A DNA stretch of 64,000 nucleotides from Loktanella sp. SALINAS62 (GTDB lineage: Bacteria; Pseudomonadota; Alphaproteobacteria; Rhodobacterales; Rhodobacteraceae): the NCBI RefSeq assembly GCF_018263905.1, contig NZ_JAAFZU010000055.1, forward strand, positions 199,673 to 263,672, read 5' to 3'. Shown piece after piece: positions 1-8,686 of this stretch. The notes under the pieces are model-generated. The model had not been told where the DNA came from. It ran no database searches and worked only from the letters and a program-made list of their open reading frames with translations. The stretch's first letter is position 1. Every line of letters begins with the position of its first letter. The position numbers and the translations under genes were made by a program.

Positions 1-71
1 AGACCGATATGCAAACTCGCACCGATCGCGAACGCCAAGACAAAGACGAGTGTAAATAAGAGCTTGGTCAC
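1..71 (-). CDS. FecCD-type iron-siderophore ABC permease, N-terminal fragment
   Basis: An open frame runs from a GTG at 71 to the left window edge and is still open there. The 23 visible complete codons begin MTKLLFTLVFVLAFAIGASL, a hydrophobic first membrane segment of the kind that starts FecCD permeases. An in-frame TAA lies a few codons upstream of the GTG, so the start cannot be much earlier. It is divergent from an iron-siderophore binding protein and would form the membrane pore of the same importer. The call rests on a short hydrophobic stretch plus context, so another membrane protein is possible. Confidence 0.5.
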   Translation of the reverse strand, partial: MTKLLFTLVFVLAFAIGASLHIG

Positions 72-173
72 AGGATGCCCGCAGTTTTACGGGGCCAATT
101 GACATTCTTGATTGATTTAGTCAACAAATAACTCATAACCATACCAAATCACTCGGAAATAAGGATTCCGTCA
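72..173. promoter_or_regulatory. Divergent promoter region of the siderophore-iron locus
   Basis: This AT-rich 102-bp gap separates two divergent iron-uptake genes. It holds a TTGAC at 99-103 and its inverse GTCAA at 120-124, and an AAGGA ribosome site at 161-165 for the plus-strand gene. I found no clean Fur or Irr box by eye. Iron control is inferred from the genes, not from a recognised site. Confidence 0.4.
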
Positions 174-1082
174 ATGTCACTGTTCAAAACCGTCTTCGCG
201 GCTCTGCCTGTCGCGGTCGCACTGTTCGCCAGTCCACTTCAGGCCCGCGACATCAGCCACGCCATGGGAACGACCGATGTTCCGGAAAATCCGCAGCGCG
301 TGGTCGTCCTGACCAACGAAGGAACCGAGGCACTGCTCGCGCTTGGTATGGTCCCTGTGGGTGCGGCAAATTCCTGGAATGGTGACCCGTGGTGGGATCA
401 TATCGCGGACCAGATGGGTGACGCTGTGCCAGTAGGCACCGAAAGCGCGGTAAATCTGGAATTGATCGCAGCTCTGGAACCCGATCTGATCATCGGAAAT
501 GCGCAGCGCCAAGAAGAAATCTATCCGCAACTGTCGGCCATCGCGCCTACGGTCCTGTCGGAGGAACTACGCGGTGACTGGAAGATCAATTTCCGCCTCT
601 ACGCCGAAGCTCTTGGCCTTCAGGACGAGGCGGAGATCGCAATCGCTGCCTATGATGAAAATGTTGACGAAGTTCGCACATCGCTTGGCGATGCGCTCGC
701 GGAAGAGGTATCTGTCATCCGCTTTCTTCCCGGACAAATTCGTATCTACCAACGCGACAGTTTCTCTGGCGTTCTTTTGCAAGACCTTGGATTTCAGCGC
801 CCTGACAATCAGAATGTCGAAGCTTTCGCCATTTCGACTGGCAAGGAAAGCATCCCGAATATGGACGGCGACCGGATATTCCATTTCACGTGGGACACTG
901 GTGACGGCGAGGGCGATGCACTGGCCGAGGACGTCCTGACCGACCCGCTTTGGCAATCGCTGTCGGCGGTTCAGGCAGGCCGGGTCCATGCCGTCAGCGA
1001 TGCCATCTGGAACACCGCAGGCGGCATTCTCGCCGCCGAATTGATGCTTGAAGACATCGCGCAGATCTATGGCGTCGACTGA
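174..1082 (+). CDS. Periplasmic iron-siderophore ABC transporter substrate-binding protein
   Basis: 302 aa. A clear Sec signal peptide (about residues 1-24, ending SPLQA) is followed by a class III (FecB/FhuD/BtuF-type) binding-protein fold. Typical features are the opening VPENPQRVVVLTNEGTEALL block, a TESAVNLELIAALEPDLII block and a C-terminal helix region. Such proteins capture ferric siderophores in the periplasm and hand them to a FecCD permease, which appears to start on the opposite strand at 71. The start is supported by AAGGA eight bases upstream. The siderophore-interacting protein downstream overlaps its 3' end, so the two are probably co-transcribed. The exact ligand cannot be read from the sequence. 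Confidence 0.88.
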   Translation: MSLFKTVFAALPVAVALFASPLQARDISHAMGTTDVPENPQRVVVLTNEGTEALLALGMVPVGAANSWNGDPWWDHIADQMGDAVPVGTESAVNLELIAALEPDLIIGNAQRQEEIYPQLSAIAPTVLSEELRGDWKINFRLYAEALGLQDEAEIAIAAYDENVDEVRTSLGDALAEEVSVIRFLPGQIRIYQRDSFSGVLLQDLGFQRPDNQNVEAFAISTGKESIPNMDGDRIFHFTWDTGDGEGDALAEDVLTDPLWQSLSAVQAGRVHAVSDAIWNTAGGILAAELMLEDIAQIYGVD

Positions 1083-1860
1083 GACCATTCATGATGTCAG
1101 TGTCGAGCGGATCTATCCGCTCGGCGCGACAATGCGGCGCGTGACGTTCATACCGCTGGTGGGTCCACAGCCGTTTCATCGCCGGGTTCACGGCGGACAT
1201 TGTCAGCTGTTTTTCCCAGACCCAGCGGGCGTGCGTTTACGTAGACCGCGCACATTTACCTACCGGCGCTGGCACGCGGACGGTCGGTTCGATGTGGACT
1301 TTGTTCTTCACGACGGAAACGGCCCCGCAGCCGTCTGGCTGCGTCAGGCTCGCCACGGCGATAACCTGCAATGGCGTCATGGCGGCCCACCCAAGGTCTC
1401 GCTTGCCGGGCCATGCGATGACGCAGCCGTTCTCATCGGTGACATGACGGCGCTACCGTTAATCTCGACACTGATCGAAAACGCACATATCGGTCGCGAT
1501 ATCAGGGCGCTGATGCTGCTCAACGACAGTCATACGCAACTACCGCCAGTCGAACCGGGAAGACCGGTGAAAATTTCGCGGTACAAGACTGTCAGTCAGG
1601 TCGAAGCCGAGCTTCGGACCATGACGTTCGGTCAGTCGGGCCTGCTTTTCGTCGCTTGCGAAGCCAACAAGATGCGGCGGCTGCGGCGGTTCGCCCTCGA
1701 TGATCTGGAACTCTCTGGAAAACAGGTGATCACTTCGGGCTATTGGAAAGCCGGACTGACCGCCGAAGAGATCGACGCAGCAAAGAGGGGTCCGGACTGG
1801 TTCGCAGACACAAACCTGTCGGGTGTTGGACATGAGCAGCCAAGACACAGCATGGCGTGA
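1069..1860 (+). CDS. Siderophore-interacting protein (ferric-siderophore reductase family)
   Basis: 263 aa from ATG 1069. An earlier in-frame ATG at 1048 lies deeper inside the preceding gene and is less likely. The protein has the SIP/ViuB layout: an FAD-binding beta barrel with a RPRTFTYRR motif at about residues 60-67, then a DVDFVLHDGNGPAAVWLRQA block, then a C-terminal NAD(P)H domain with SGYWKAGLTAEEID. Family members reduce ferric siderophores in the cytoplasm using NAD(P)H and FAD and so release iron. It overlaps the binding-protein gene by 14 bases, which suggests translational coupling within an iron operon. Confidence 0.88.
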   Translation: MASTETIHDVSVERIYPLGATMRRVTFIPLVGPQPFHRRVHGGHCQLFFPDPAGVRLRRPRTFTYRRWHADGRFDVDFVLHDGNGPAAVWLRQARHGDNLQWRHGGPPKVSLAGPCDDAAVLIGDMTALPLISTLIENAHIGRDIRALMLLNDSHTQLPPVEPGRPVKISRYKTVSQVEAELRTMTFGQSGLLFVACEANKMRRLRRFALDDLELSGKQVITSGYWKAGLTAEEIDAAKRGPDWFADTNLSGVGHEQPRHSMA

Positions 1861-2016
1861 TCGAAAATACCGCTGCGGATTTAACCCAACGTGCCGTCAC
1901 AACGTCTATCGTAAATACCCAATTTACTTGACGAAACCTTACGAATTGATACGGGAAACGACATCACAGCGGGGTTCGTTACCCGCTCCACCCTCCATCG
2001 CGCAGGAACATCCCAG

Positions 2017-2361
2017 ATGACCATTACACGCATTCAATCCGGTGCCCGGATGTCACAAGCCGTCGTACACAACGGGATCGCCTATCTGGCCGGTCAGGTC
2101 GGTGCCCCCGGCGAAGACGCGACCGCCCAGACACAGGCCGTCCTGAACAGCATCGACGCCCTGCTGGCAGAAGCCGGCACCGACAAGACGCGTATCCTGA
2201 CCGCTCAGGTCTGGGTCGCCGACATGGCCGATTTTGCCGCGATGAATGCAGTCTGGGACACTTGGGTCGCGCCCGGACATGCGCCCGCCCGCTGGACCGG
2301 CGAGGCCAAGCTGGCCACACCAGACTACAAAATCGAAATCATCGTGACCGCAGCCGTATGA
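2017..2361 (+). CDS. RidA family protein (YjgF/YER057c/UK114)
   Basis: 114 aa, the usual size. It contains the GQVG and QTQAVLNSIDALLAEAG segments, the Arg in PARW (about residue 92) that lines the active cleft, and a C-terminal [10 protein letters not shown] strand. RidA proteins are trimers; the archetype hydrolyses reactive enamine/imine intermediates released by PLP enzymes, but many subfamilies have other or unknown roles. AGGAA sits eight bases before the ATG. The stop overlaps the next start (ATGA), so it is coupled to the thioesterase gene. Confidence 0.88.
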   Translation: MTITRIQSGARMSQAVVHNGIAYLAGQVGAPGEDATAQTQAVLNSIDALLAEAGTDKTRILTAQVWVADMADFAAMNAVWDTWVAPGHAPARWTGEAKLATPDYKIEIIVTAAV

Positions 2362-2828
2362 CGGATATTCCGTTTCTGACACCGCTTCACGCCGATCATC
2401 TGCGCCCTGCGGGCATTCCGGAACCTTGGCGGTTTGGAATGGCCGATCAGGTGCGGTTCGGTGAAATCGACGCGCTGCAGCACGTCAACAACGCGGTCTA
2501 CCTCAAGTGGTTCGAAAACCTGCGGATTCTTTATTTCCAGCAGTTTACGCTATGGAGAGACTCAGACACGCGCCCGAAATTCGTGCTGCGCGCCGTCGAT
2601 CTGGATTACCGCTCAGAGGTCAAGCTGACCGACCGCTACATCCTGACGGGCCGCATCATGAAAATGGGAAATTCCAGTTTCACGATGGAATACGGCGTCT
2701 GGGTCGGGGACAGGTTGACCACCACCAGCCACGCGGTGCTGGTGATGCTGAACCCCGATAATACCAAACGGCCCCTGCCCGACAGCCTGCGCGCCGAAAT
2801 CCGGCAGATCGAACAGATCGCGGATTAA
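2358..2828 (+). CDS. Acyl-CoA thioesterase, 4HBT hotdog fold
   Basis: 156 aa. I chose ATG 2358 because it overlaps the ridA stop as ATGA; the frame is open further upstream but only across ridA. The hotdog signature is clear: [22 protein letters not shown], with the catalytic Asp at about residue 38 and HVNN at 42-45. Such 4-hydroxybenzoyl-CoA thioesterase-like enzymes hydrolyse acyl-CoA esters; the acyl specificity is not predictable here. The stop codon overlaps that of pgi on the other strand through a shared TTAA. Confidence 0.85.
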   Translation: MTDIPFLTPLHADHLRPAGIPEPWRFGMADQVRFGEIDALQHVNNAVYLKWFENLRILYFQQFTLWRDSDTRPKFVLRAVDLDYRSEVKLTDRYILTGRIMKMGNSSFTMEYGVWVGDRLTTTSHAVLVMLNPDNTKRPLPDSLRAEIRQIEQIAD

Positions 2829-4423
2829 AGCCCCTGTTCGCGCAGGATCGCGACAAGGGCGGCAGTCGATCCGTCCTTGTCCGCCGCATCGGTCTTGCCT
2901 TCGACCACAGGTTGCAGTGACGTCGCCAGTTCCTTGCCCAGTTCCACGCCCCATTGGTCATAGGAATTGATGCCCAGCACGACGCCTTCGACAAAAACGC
3001 GGTGTTCATACAGGGCCACGATCATGCCCAGCACCTGCGGGGTCAGCATTGGATAGGTCAGCGTGGTGGACGGGCGGTTGCCCGGAAAAACGCGGTGCAT
3101 CGCCTGCCGTTCCAGTTCATCACCGGCAAAGCTACCCGCGACCTTTGCACGTGCCGCGTCCAGATCGCGGCCTTTCATCAACGCCTCTGACTGGGCCAGA
3201 CAATTCGCGACAAGCAGGCGATGCTGGTGGTGCAGATCGTCATTGTGCCCGCGTGCGGCGACCATGAATTCGCAGGGAATGACCCGCGTGCCCTGATGGA
3301 TCAGCTGATAGAACGCGTGCTGGCCGTTGGTGCCCGGTTCACCCCAGACGACAGGACCAGAGGCATAGGGCAGTTCCGCGCCATCCATGCTGACGCCCTT
3401 GCCGTTGCTTTCCATTTCAAGCTGCTGAAGATACGCAGGCAAACGCGACAGTGTGTTGTCATAGGGCAGCACGGCGCGGGTCGCGTAGCCGCAGACCTGA
3501 TTGTGCCAGATCCCGACCATCGCCAGCAGCGCGGGCAGGTTCCGGTCCCATGGTGCATCGCGGAAATGGGTGTCCATCGTCTGCGCACCGCGCAGGAACG
3601 CGCGAAAGTGGTCCGGCCCGATGGCGATCATCAGCGACAGCCCGATCGGTCCCCACATCGAATAACGCCCACCGACCCAATCGGCGAACCCGAACACGCG
3701 TTCGGGTGCAATGCCAAACGCGGCCGTCTTTTCGGCGGCGGTGGACAGGGCCGCAAACTGTGCGCCTGTATCCGCCACGCTGGCCGCCATCCAGTCGCGC
3801 GCGGTCTGCGCGTTCGTCATGGTTTCAATGGTGGTAAAGGTCTTTGACGCCACGATCACCAGCGTCGTGGCAGGATCGCAGACCGACAGCGTCTGCGCGA
3901 TATCGGCCGGGTCAACGTTCGACACGAAATGACAGCGCGGGCCATCATGATAGGGTGCCAACGCCAGTGTCGCCATCGCCGGTCCCAGATCGGACCCCCC
4001 GATGCCGATGTTGATCACATCGGTGATCCGGCCACCCTGCCCTGCAAAACTGCCATCGCGCACGGCTGCCGCGAAATCACCCATCCGGTCCAGCGTCGCC
4101 AGCACGTCGGGCATGACGTCCTGTCCGTCCACCGTGACCGGCCCGCCGTCAAGATTGCGCAGGGCGGTATGCAGAACGGCGCGGCCTTCGGTTTCGTTGA
4201 TCGCCTGACCGCTGAACATCGCGTCACGACGGTCGGCCACGCCGCGCGCATCCAGCAGGTCGATCAGCAAGGCACGGCCTTCGCGGTCGATATTGGTCTT
4301 GGCGTAGTCGAACCGCATATCACCCAGACTTGCGCTGAAATCACGCGCGCGGTCGGCGTCCAGCATATCTGCGAACCGGCGGTCCTTTATTCCGGCATGG
4401 TGTCGTTTCAGGACATCGAACAT
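2825..4423 (-). CDS. pgi: Glucose-6-phosphate isomerase
   Basis: 532 aa from ATG 4423 ([11 protein letters not shown]). The frame stays open far upstream, but only over the neighbouring pgl gene. Both family signatures are present: [15 protein letters not shown] in the middle and [18 protein letters not shown] near the C-terminus, with the GGSDLGPAM sugar-phosphate segment earlier. It interconverts glucose-6-phosphate and fructose-6-phosphate in the cytoplasm. It is the last gene of the zwf-pgl-pgi operon, five bases after pgl, which points to a role in feeding or recycling hexose phosphate around the Entner-Doudoroff and pentose phosphate routes. Confidence 0.96.
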   Translation of the reverse strand: MFDVLKRHHAGIKDRRFADMLDADRARDFSASLGDMRFDYAKTNIDREGRALLIDLLDARGVADRRDAMFSGQAINETEGRAVLHTALRNLDGGPVTVDGQDVMPDVLATLDRMGDFAAAVRDGSFAGQGGRITDVINIGIGGSDLGPAMATLALAPYHDGPRCHFVSNVDPADIAQTLSVCDPATTLVIVASKTFTTIETMTNAQTARDWMAASVADTGAQFAALSTAAEKTAAFGIAPERVFGFADWVGGRYSMWGPIGLSLMIAIGPDHFRAFLRGAQTMDTHFRDAPWDRNLPALLAMVGIWHNQVCGYATRAVLPYDNTLSRLPAYLQQLEMESNGKGVSMDGAELPYASGPVVWGEPGTNGQHAFYQLIHQGTRVIPCEFMVAARGHNDDLHHQHRLLVANCLAQSEALMKGRDLDAARAKVAGSFAGDELERQAMHRVFPGNRPSTTLTYPMLTPQVLGMIVALYEHRVFVEGVVLGINSYDQWGVELGKELATSLQPVVEGKTDAADKDGSTAALVAILREQGL

Positions 4424-4428
4424 GGTTT

Positions 4429-5100
4429 TCAGCTTTCTGCCCAGTGGACGGTTGCGCCGTCCAGAATGGCGGCGACAGGTGCCTCTTGCGGTGTCAGGCT
4501 GCGGGCGCGTTCCAGCGCGTCGCGCTTTTCGCCGCCGACAATCACCAGATGGCGGTGCATCGCGTCGCGCAGCACACGCGCCGACAGCGTGATGCGGGGT
4601 TCGGGCGCACCCGGCGCGCGCATGGCCACCAGCGTATCGTTGCCGGTCAGCGCGCGGTCCAGTTGGTCCGCCCCCGGAAAAATCGACGCGGTGTGCATAT
4701 CGGTTCCCATGCCCAGCAGGCAAACCGACAAGGGCAGCGCCGGTTGCAGCGATTCTTCCAGTTCGGGCAGACGGTCCTCTGGCGTGGGTGCATCGGCATA
4801 TAGCGGCAGATACACCGCGTCCGCCGCGCGGCCCGTCAGCAAACGGCGGCGCAGCAGCCCGGTGTTGGACCGGTCGCTGGATTCGGGCACCCAACGTTCG
4901 TCGGTCAGCATCACGCGGACGCGCGACCAGTCCAGATTGGCGTCACACAGGTTGTCAAAGATCGGCCCCGGCGTGCTGCCGCCCGGCACCGCCAATGACG
5001 CATGATCCTGCGTCAGCAAACACTGACGCAATTCGCTGGCCAGCTTGCCTGCAAGGTCCATCATCATCGCTTCGGTATCGGGATATGCGATCATTTCCAT
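4429..5100 (-). CDS. pgl: 6-phosphogluconolactonase
   Basis: 223 aa, the short bacterial SOL/DevB form. Key segments are [14 protein letters not shown] (phosphate binding), [10 protein letters not shown] and [16 protein letters not shown], followed by a C-terminal hexose-phosphate-binding region. It hydrolyses 6-phosphogluconolactone, the product of Zwf, to 6-phosphogluconate. It lies four bases after zwf and five bases before pgi, so the three genes are almost certainly one transcript. Confidence 0.95.
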   Translation of the reverse strand: MEMIAYPDTEAMMMDLAGKLASELRQCLLTQDHASLAVPGGSTPGPIFDNLCDANLDWSRVRVMLTDERWVPESSDRSNTGLLRRRLLTGRAADAVYLPLYADAPTPEDRLPELEESLQPALPLSVCLLGMGTDMHTASIFPGADQLDRALTGNDTLVAMRAPGAPEPRITLSARVLRDAMHRHLVIVGGEKRDALERARSLTPQEAPVAAILDGATVHWAES

Positions 5101-5104
5101 TGTC

Positions 5105-6559
5105 TTAGCCTTTGATTTCGCGCCAGCGGCGCCCGTCGCGATGCATCAGCATCATCGAATCTTCGGGGCCAGCGGACCCCGCATCATACAGTTTCGGCAC
5201 ATCGTTGCGTGCCTCCCATCCTTCGATGATGGGATCGGTCCAGGCCCAAGCGGCCTCGACCTCGTCGCCCCGCATGAACAGGGTCTGATTGCCCCGGATC
5301 ACATCCATGATCAGCCGCTCGTAGGCATCGGTCGCGGGTTCCGCGTCATCACCCAGCGCATCGGCAAAGGTCATGTCCAAGGGGACATCAATCAGACGCA
5401 TACCCCCCGGCCCGGGTTCCTTGATCGTGACCTGAAGATCCATGCCTTCGTTCGGTTGCAGGCGGATGGCCAGGATATTGCGGTGCCGCGCGGTGTCGCC
5501 TTCGAACATCTTGTGGCCCAGATCCTTGAACACGACGGCGATTTCGGATGCCCGGCCTTTCATCTTTTTGCCGGTCCGCAGATAGAACGGCGTATCGGCC
5601 CAACGCCAGTTCGACACATGGCATTTCATCGCTACAAAGCTTTCGGTGAAACTGCGCGGGTTTTCCACGTCGGCGCGGTAGCTGGGTTCGTTGCCGTCGG
5701 CATCATACTGGCCGCGCACGATATGATGCGATTCGACCGGTTGCAGGGCACGGATCACCTTTAGCTTTTCATCGCGCACCTCGTTCGCGCCGAACACGCT
5801 GGGCGGTTCCATCGCAATCAGGCACAGCAACTGCATCAGATGGTTCTGCACCATGTCACGCATCGCGCCCGATTTGTCATAGTAACCGCCGCGCCCGCCG
5901 ACACCGACCGTTTCGGCCACTGTGATCTGAATGTGATCGACGTAATGGCTGTTCCACAACGGTTCGAACAGCACGTTGCCAAACCGGACGGCCATCAGGT
6001 TCTGGACCGTTTCCTTGCCCAGATAATGATCGATCCGGTAGATCTGCGATTCTTCGAAATGTTCGGCCAGCGTGGCATTCAGCGCCTTGGCAGAGGCCAG
6101 ATCGCGCCCGAACGGTTTTTCCACGACGATCCGGCTGTCGGCGTCCGCAATCCCGTGCGCGTGCAGCCGTTCCGCCAGATCACCGAACAGTGACGGGGCG
6201 ACGGAAAAATAGAACGCTTTGATCACAGACTCGCGGATCAGCTTTTTCATATCGGCCCAGCCACCGTCGCCTTTTGCGTCGATGGCGATGTATTCCAGCG
6301 CACCGACGAACTGGTCCAGCGCGTCGGTATCGGCTTTTTCGTCGCCGCCGAATTCCATGATCGCGTCACGCACGATGTCACGGTAGCCAGCCGAATCCAT
6401 TTCGGACCGCGCGGCACCAATGATCCGGCTGGCTTCGGGCATCTGCCCGGTCCGAAAGCGGCGGAACAAGCCCGGAAGGATCTTGCGGCGGGCCAGATCA
6501 CCCGTGCCGCCAAAAATGACGAGGTCGAAATCATCGACCGGAATAACGCGAGATACCAT
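5105..6559 (-). CDS. zwf: Glucose-6-phosphate 1-dehydrogenase
   Basis: 484 aa. The N-terminal nucleotide-binding motif is seen in IFGGTGDLARRKILPGLF, and the active-site RIDHYLGKETVQN block follows about 170 residues in. It oxidises glucose-6-phosphate to 6-phosphogluconolactone and yields NAD(P)H. It is the first gene of the zwf-pgl-pgi operon. GGAG lies six bases before the ATG, and a perfect 18-bp palindrome sits about 23 bases upstream of the start, so control by a LacI-type repressor or activator is likely. Confidence 0.97.
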   Translation of the reverse strand: MVSRVIPVDDFDLVIFGGTGDLARRKILPGLFRRFRTGQMPEASRIIGAARSEMDSAGYRDIVRDAIMEFGGDEKADTDALDQFVGALEYIAIDAKGDGGWADMKKLIRESVIKAFYFSVAPSLFGDLAERLHAHGIADADSRIVVEKPFGRDLASAKALNATLAEHFEESQIYRIDHYLGKETVQNLMAVRFGNVLFEPLWNSHYVDHIQITVAETVGVGGRGGYYDKSGAMRDMVQNHLMQLLCLIAMEPPSVFGANEVRDEKLKVIRALQPVESHHIVRGQYDADGNEPSYRADVENPRSFTESFVAMKCHVSNWRWADTPFYLRTGKKMKGRASEIAVVFKDLGHKMFEGDTARHRNILAIRLQPNEGMDLQVTIKEPGPGGMRLIDVPLDMTFADALGDDAEPATDAYERLIMDVIRGNQTLFMRGDEVEAAWAWTDPIIEGWEARNDVPKLYDAGSAGPEDSMMLMHRDGRRWREIKG

Positions 6560-6581
6560 GACGGCTCCAATTCCCGGAGTG

Positions 6582-6599
6582 CGCGTTAGCGCTAACGCG
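6582..6599. promoter_or_regulatory. Perfect 18-bp palindrome (LacI-type operator) upstream of zwf
   Basis: CGCGTTAGCGCTAACGCG reads identically on both strands, with the central CG step typical of LacI-family operators. It lies 23 bases before the zwf start and well away from the HNH gene. The placement in front of glucose-6-phosphate dehydrogenase suggests sugar-responsive control of the zwf-pgl-pgi operon. No LacI-family gene is present in the window. Confidence 0.75.
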
Positions 6600-6656
6600 T
6601 GCGTGTTACCGATTGGTGAAACGAAAGTCTAGCGCAGCGGGCCGATCCAAGCCATT

Positions 6657-7250
6657 TCAGGCATCAAGTTCTGCATCCCAATACAGAAAATCCATCCAGC
6701 TTTCGTGCAAATGATTAGGCGGAAACTTGCGCCCGACATTCTGCAATTCCGACGGTTGCGGCTGGCGCGGTAGTCGCCGCAGGGTCAGCCCGGATTTGCG
6801 CAGCACCTGTGATCCCTTGCGCAGGTTGCAGGGGCTGCAGGCCGCAACCACATTGGTCCAGCTTGTGATCCCGCCGCGTGCACGCGGCAGCACATGGTCG
6901 AACGTCAGATCACCCTTTGCACCACAGTATTGGCAGCAAAATTCGTCACGCAGAAATAAATTAAAGCGCGTGAAAGCCACGCGCTTTTGAGGACGAACAT
7001 AATCTTTTAGCACCACAACGGACGGGATCCGGATCACAGTGGATGGACTGTGCACCACTTCGTCATATTCACTGACGATCTGCACCCGGTCCAGCCACGC
7101 CGCCTTGACCGCGTCCTGCCATGGCCAAAGACTGAGCGGATAGTAACTGAGCGGTCTGTAATCCGCGTTCAGGACCAGCGCGGGAAAGTGTTTCAACCCC
7201 GCCGGATCACGCACAAATTCAGTTCTGAAATCGCCGTCCATGTCGCCCAC
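6657..7250 (-). CDS. HNH endonuclease domain protein (conserved alphaproteobacterial type)
   Basis: 197 aa; ATG 7250 and ATG 7241 (MDGDFRTEF) are both possible starts. An N-terminal VLNADYRPLSYYPLSLWPWQDAV region precedes a classic HNH module: CQYCG, FDHVLPRARGG, NVVAACSPCNLRKG, with two CxxC zinc-binding pairs. The substrate is unknown. Members of this family occur widely as single genes in alphaproteobacteria and are not tied to introns or restriction systems, so I read it as a chromosomal nuclease of unknown role. Candidate promoter elements lie upstream (7313-7340). Confidence 0.85.
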   Translation of the reverse strand: MGDMDGDFRTEFVRDPAGLKHFPALVLNADYRPLSYYPLSLWPWQDAVKAAWLDRVQIVSEYDEVVHSPSTVIRIPSVVVLKDYVRPQKRVAFTRFNLFLRDEFCCQYCGAKGDLTFDHVLPRARGGITSWTNVVAACSPCNLRKGSQVLRKSGLTLRRLPRQPQPSELQNVGRKFPPNHLHESWMDFLYWDAELDA

Positions 7251-7312
7251 GTCCCAATTGGTCGGGGGTGGCGCTTTGCCAATCGCACGTGGCGCGCCAC
7301 CTGTTGTTAACG

Positions 7313-7340
7313 ACTATATCTAGTGTCCAGCCAATTCCAA
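7313..7340 (-). promoter_or_regulatory. Candidate sigma-70 promoter of the HNH gene
   Basis: Reading on the minus strand, TTGGAA (7340-7335) and TATAGT (7318-7313) are separated by 16 bases and lie about 65 bases before the gene. A 12-bp palindrome GTGGCGCGCCAC (7289-7300) follows in the leader. The match is reasonable, but alphaproteobacterial promoters are weakly conserved. Confidence 0.4.
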
Positions 7341-7373
7341 ATGAATTTTGCATGACAGGTTTTTCAGGCGGTT

Positions 7374-8042
7374 TCAGTCCATCCCAAGCCGGTCAGCCAT
7401 GAACGCAAGCGCCACTTGTAGCCCGTCCGGCGCGATCCCGTGACCGGTGCCTTTCATTACGTGGGCGTAAACCTCTTTCCAGCCTGCTTGCTGCAAGGCT
7501 TCGGCTGCAAGCGGCAGTGACTGCGGCGGAACAACCTCGTCCTGATCGCCATGCACCAGCAGGACGGGCGGACGACTGACGACCTCGTCCACCAGCAGTT
7601 CCGGCTGCAACAATCGCCCCGAAAAGGCGACCATACCGGCAACCGGATCGTCACGGCGCGGCAACACGTGCAGGCCCATCATCGTGCCCTGGCTGAACCC
7701 CACGACCATGACCTGTTCCGGCAACAGGTCTTCGTCCACCATCACACCGTCCAGAAACGCATCCAGATCGGCACTGGCGCGACGCAGCCCGTCTTCTGAT
7801 TCCTCTTGGCTGGACCCGTCGATCCACGGGATCGGGAACCACTGATATCCCATCGGCGCACCGGCGCAGGCTTCGGGCGCATCGGGGGCCAGAAACAGCG
7901 TGTCGGGCATGTGGTCTTCCAGCGGATCGGCCAGCCCCAGCAGGTCGGCACCGTTCGCACCATATCCGTGCAGGAATATGACCGCGGCGCGGACCTCGCC
8001 TGATTTCGGTTCCTTGCGGCCTGCGTTAAGTGCGCGTGTCAT
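7374..8042 (-). CDS. Alpha/beta hydrolase, phospholipase/carboxylesterase family
   Basis: 222 aa from ATG 8042, which overlaps the stop of the upstream glycosylase gene as ATGA. The fold is shown by VIFLHGYGANGADLLGLADPL near the N-terminus, the nucleophile elbow VGFSQGTMMG, an Asp in VHGDQDEVVP and the final His in GTGHGIAPDG: a complete Ser-Asp-His triad. Family members cleave carboxylic esters, including lysophospholipids. The natural substrate is not evident. The gene pairing with a DNA glycosylase is probably organisational rather than functional. Confidence 0.88.
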   Translation of the reverse strand: MTRALNAGRKEPKSGEVRAAVIFLHGYGANGADLLGLADPLEDHMPDTLFLAPDAPEACAGAPMGYQWFPIPWIDGSSQEESEDGLRRASADLDAFLDGVMVDEDLLPEQVMVVGFSQGTMMGLHVLPRRDDPVAGMVAFSGRLLQPELLVDEVVSRPPVLLVHGDQDEVVPPQSLPLAAEALQQAGWKEVYAHVMKGTGHGIAPDGLQVALAFMADRLGMD

Positions 8043-8686
8043 CGGATCCCCTCTCGCGATCGTTCCAAAGCGTAGTAGGCCCACAGAATGCGCGCCGCAA
8101 CCGATCTCCATGGTGACCAGCGGACAGCCATGTCACGCAGCGCGCGGTCCGTCGGACGGTCGGGCAGATCATACAGCATGCGCGCGCCTTCCTGCAGGGC
8201 AAGATCCCCGGACGCAAAGACATCGGCCCGGCCAAGGCTGAACATGGCATAGATTTCCGCCGTCCAGCGCCCGATGCCCGGCACAGCGATCAGGGTTTCG
8301 GTCACGCGTTCGGTTGGGATGGTCCGCAAGGCCTGAAAATTGATCCCGGCCTGCGCCAATGCGATCGCATAGCGCGCTTTCGGTCGGCTTAGCCCCAAGG
8401 CGCGCAGGGTATCGACATCGCTGGCGGCCACCGTCGCGGGATCAGTCATGCCCGCCGCCGTCAGCCGGGCAAAAATCGCGCTGGCGGACGCCACGCTGAC
8501 CTGTTGGCCACAGATCGCGGACAACAACGCCGCAAAACCATCGTCCTTCAGGCGCAGGGGCAGCGGCCCGATGCGGCCCAAGGCATGGCCCATCCGGTCA
8601 TCGACCGCCGCCAGAAAAGCGGCGCCTTCTGCCACGCAGTCGGGGCCGGTGATGATCCGGCCCGTCGTCACTGCTTCTTGGCCCAT
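8039..8686 (-). CDS. DNA-3-methyladenine glycosylase II (AlkA-type, HhH-GPD)
   Basis: 215 aa. The HhH-GPD superfamily core is visible: LLSAICGQQVSVASA, then the helix-hairpin-helix VPGIGRWTAEIYAMFSLGRADVF ending with the catalytic Asp in SGDLALQ (about residue 161). There is no iron-sulfur cysteine cluster, which separates it from Nth/MutY. It would excise alkylated purines in base excision repair. It is shorter than E. coli AlkA because it lacks the N-terminal domain, as in many bacterial 3mA glycosylases. It overlaps cobK by 19 bases. Confidence 0.88.
   Translation of the reverse strand: MGQEAVTTGRIITGPDCVAEGAAFLAAVDDRMGHALGRIGPLPLRLKDDGFAALLSAICGQQVSVASASAIFARLTAAGMTDPATVAASDVDTLRALGLSRPKARYAIALAQAGINFQALRTIPTERVTETLIAVPGIGRWTAEIYAMFSLGRADVFASGDLALQEGARMLYDLPDRPTDRALRDMAVRWSPWRSVAARILWAYYALERSREGIR

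Noticed and set aside
3929-5005. Long plus-strand frame across pgi and pgl
   Set aside because: It is antisense to two clearly identified enzymes and shows low-complexity Arg/Ser-rich sequence without a ribosome site.
6657-7250. HNH protein as a restriction, homing or phage element
   Set aside because: There are no partner methyltransferase, intron or phage genes, and the protein has the layout of a conserved stand-alone chromosomal family.
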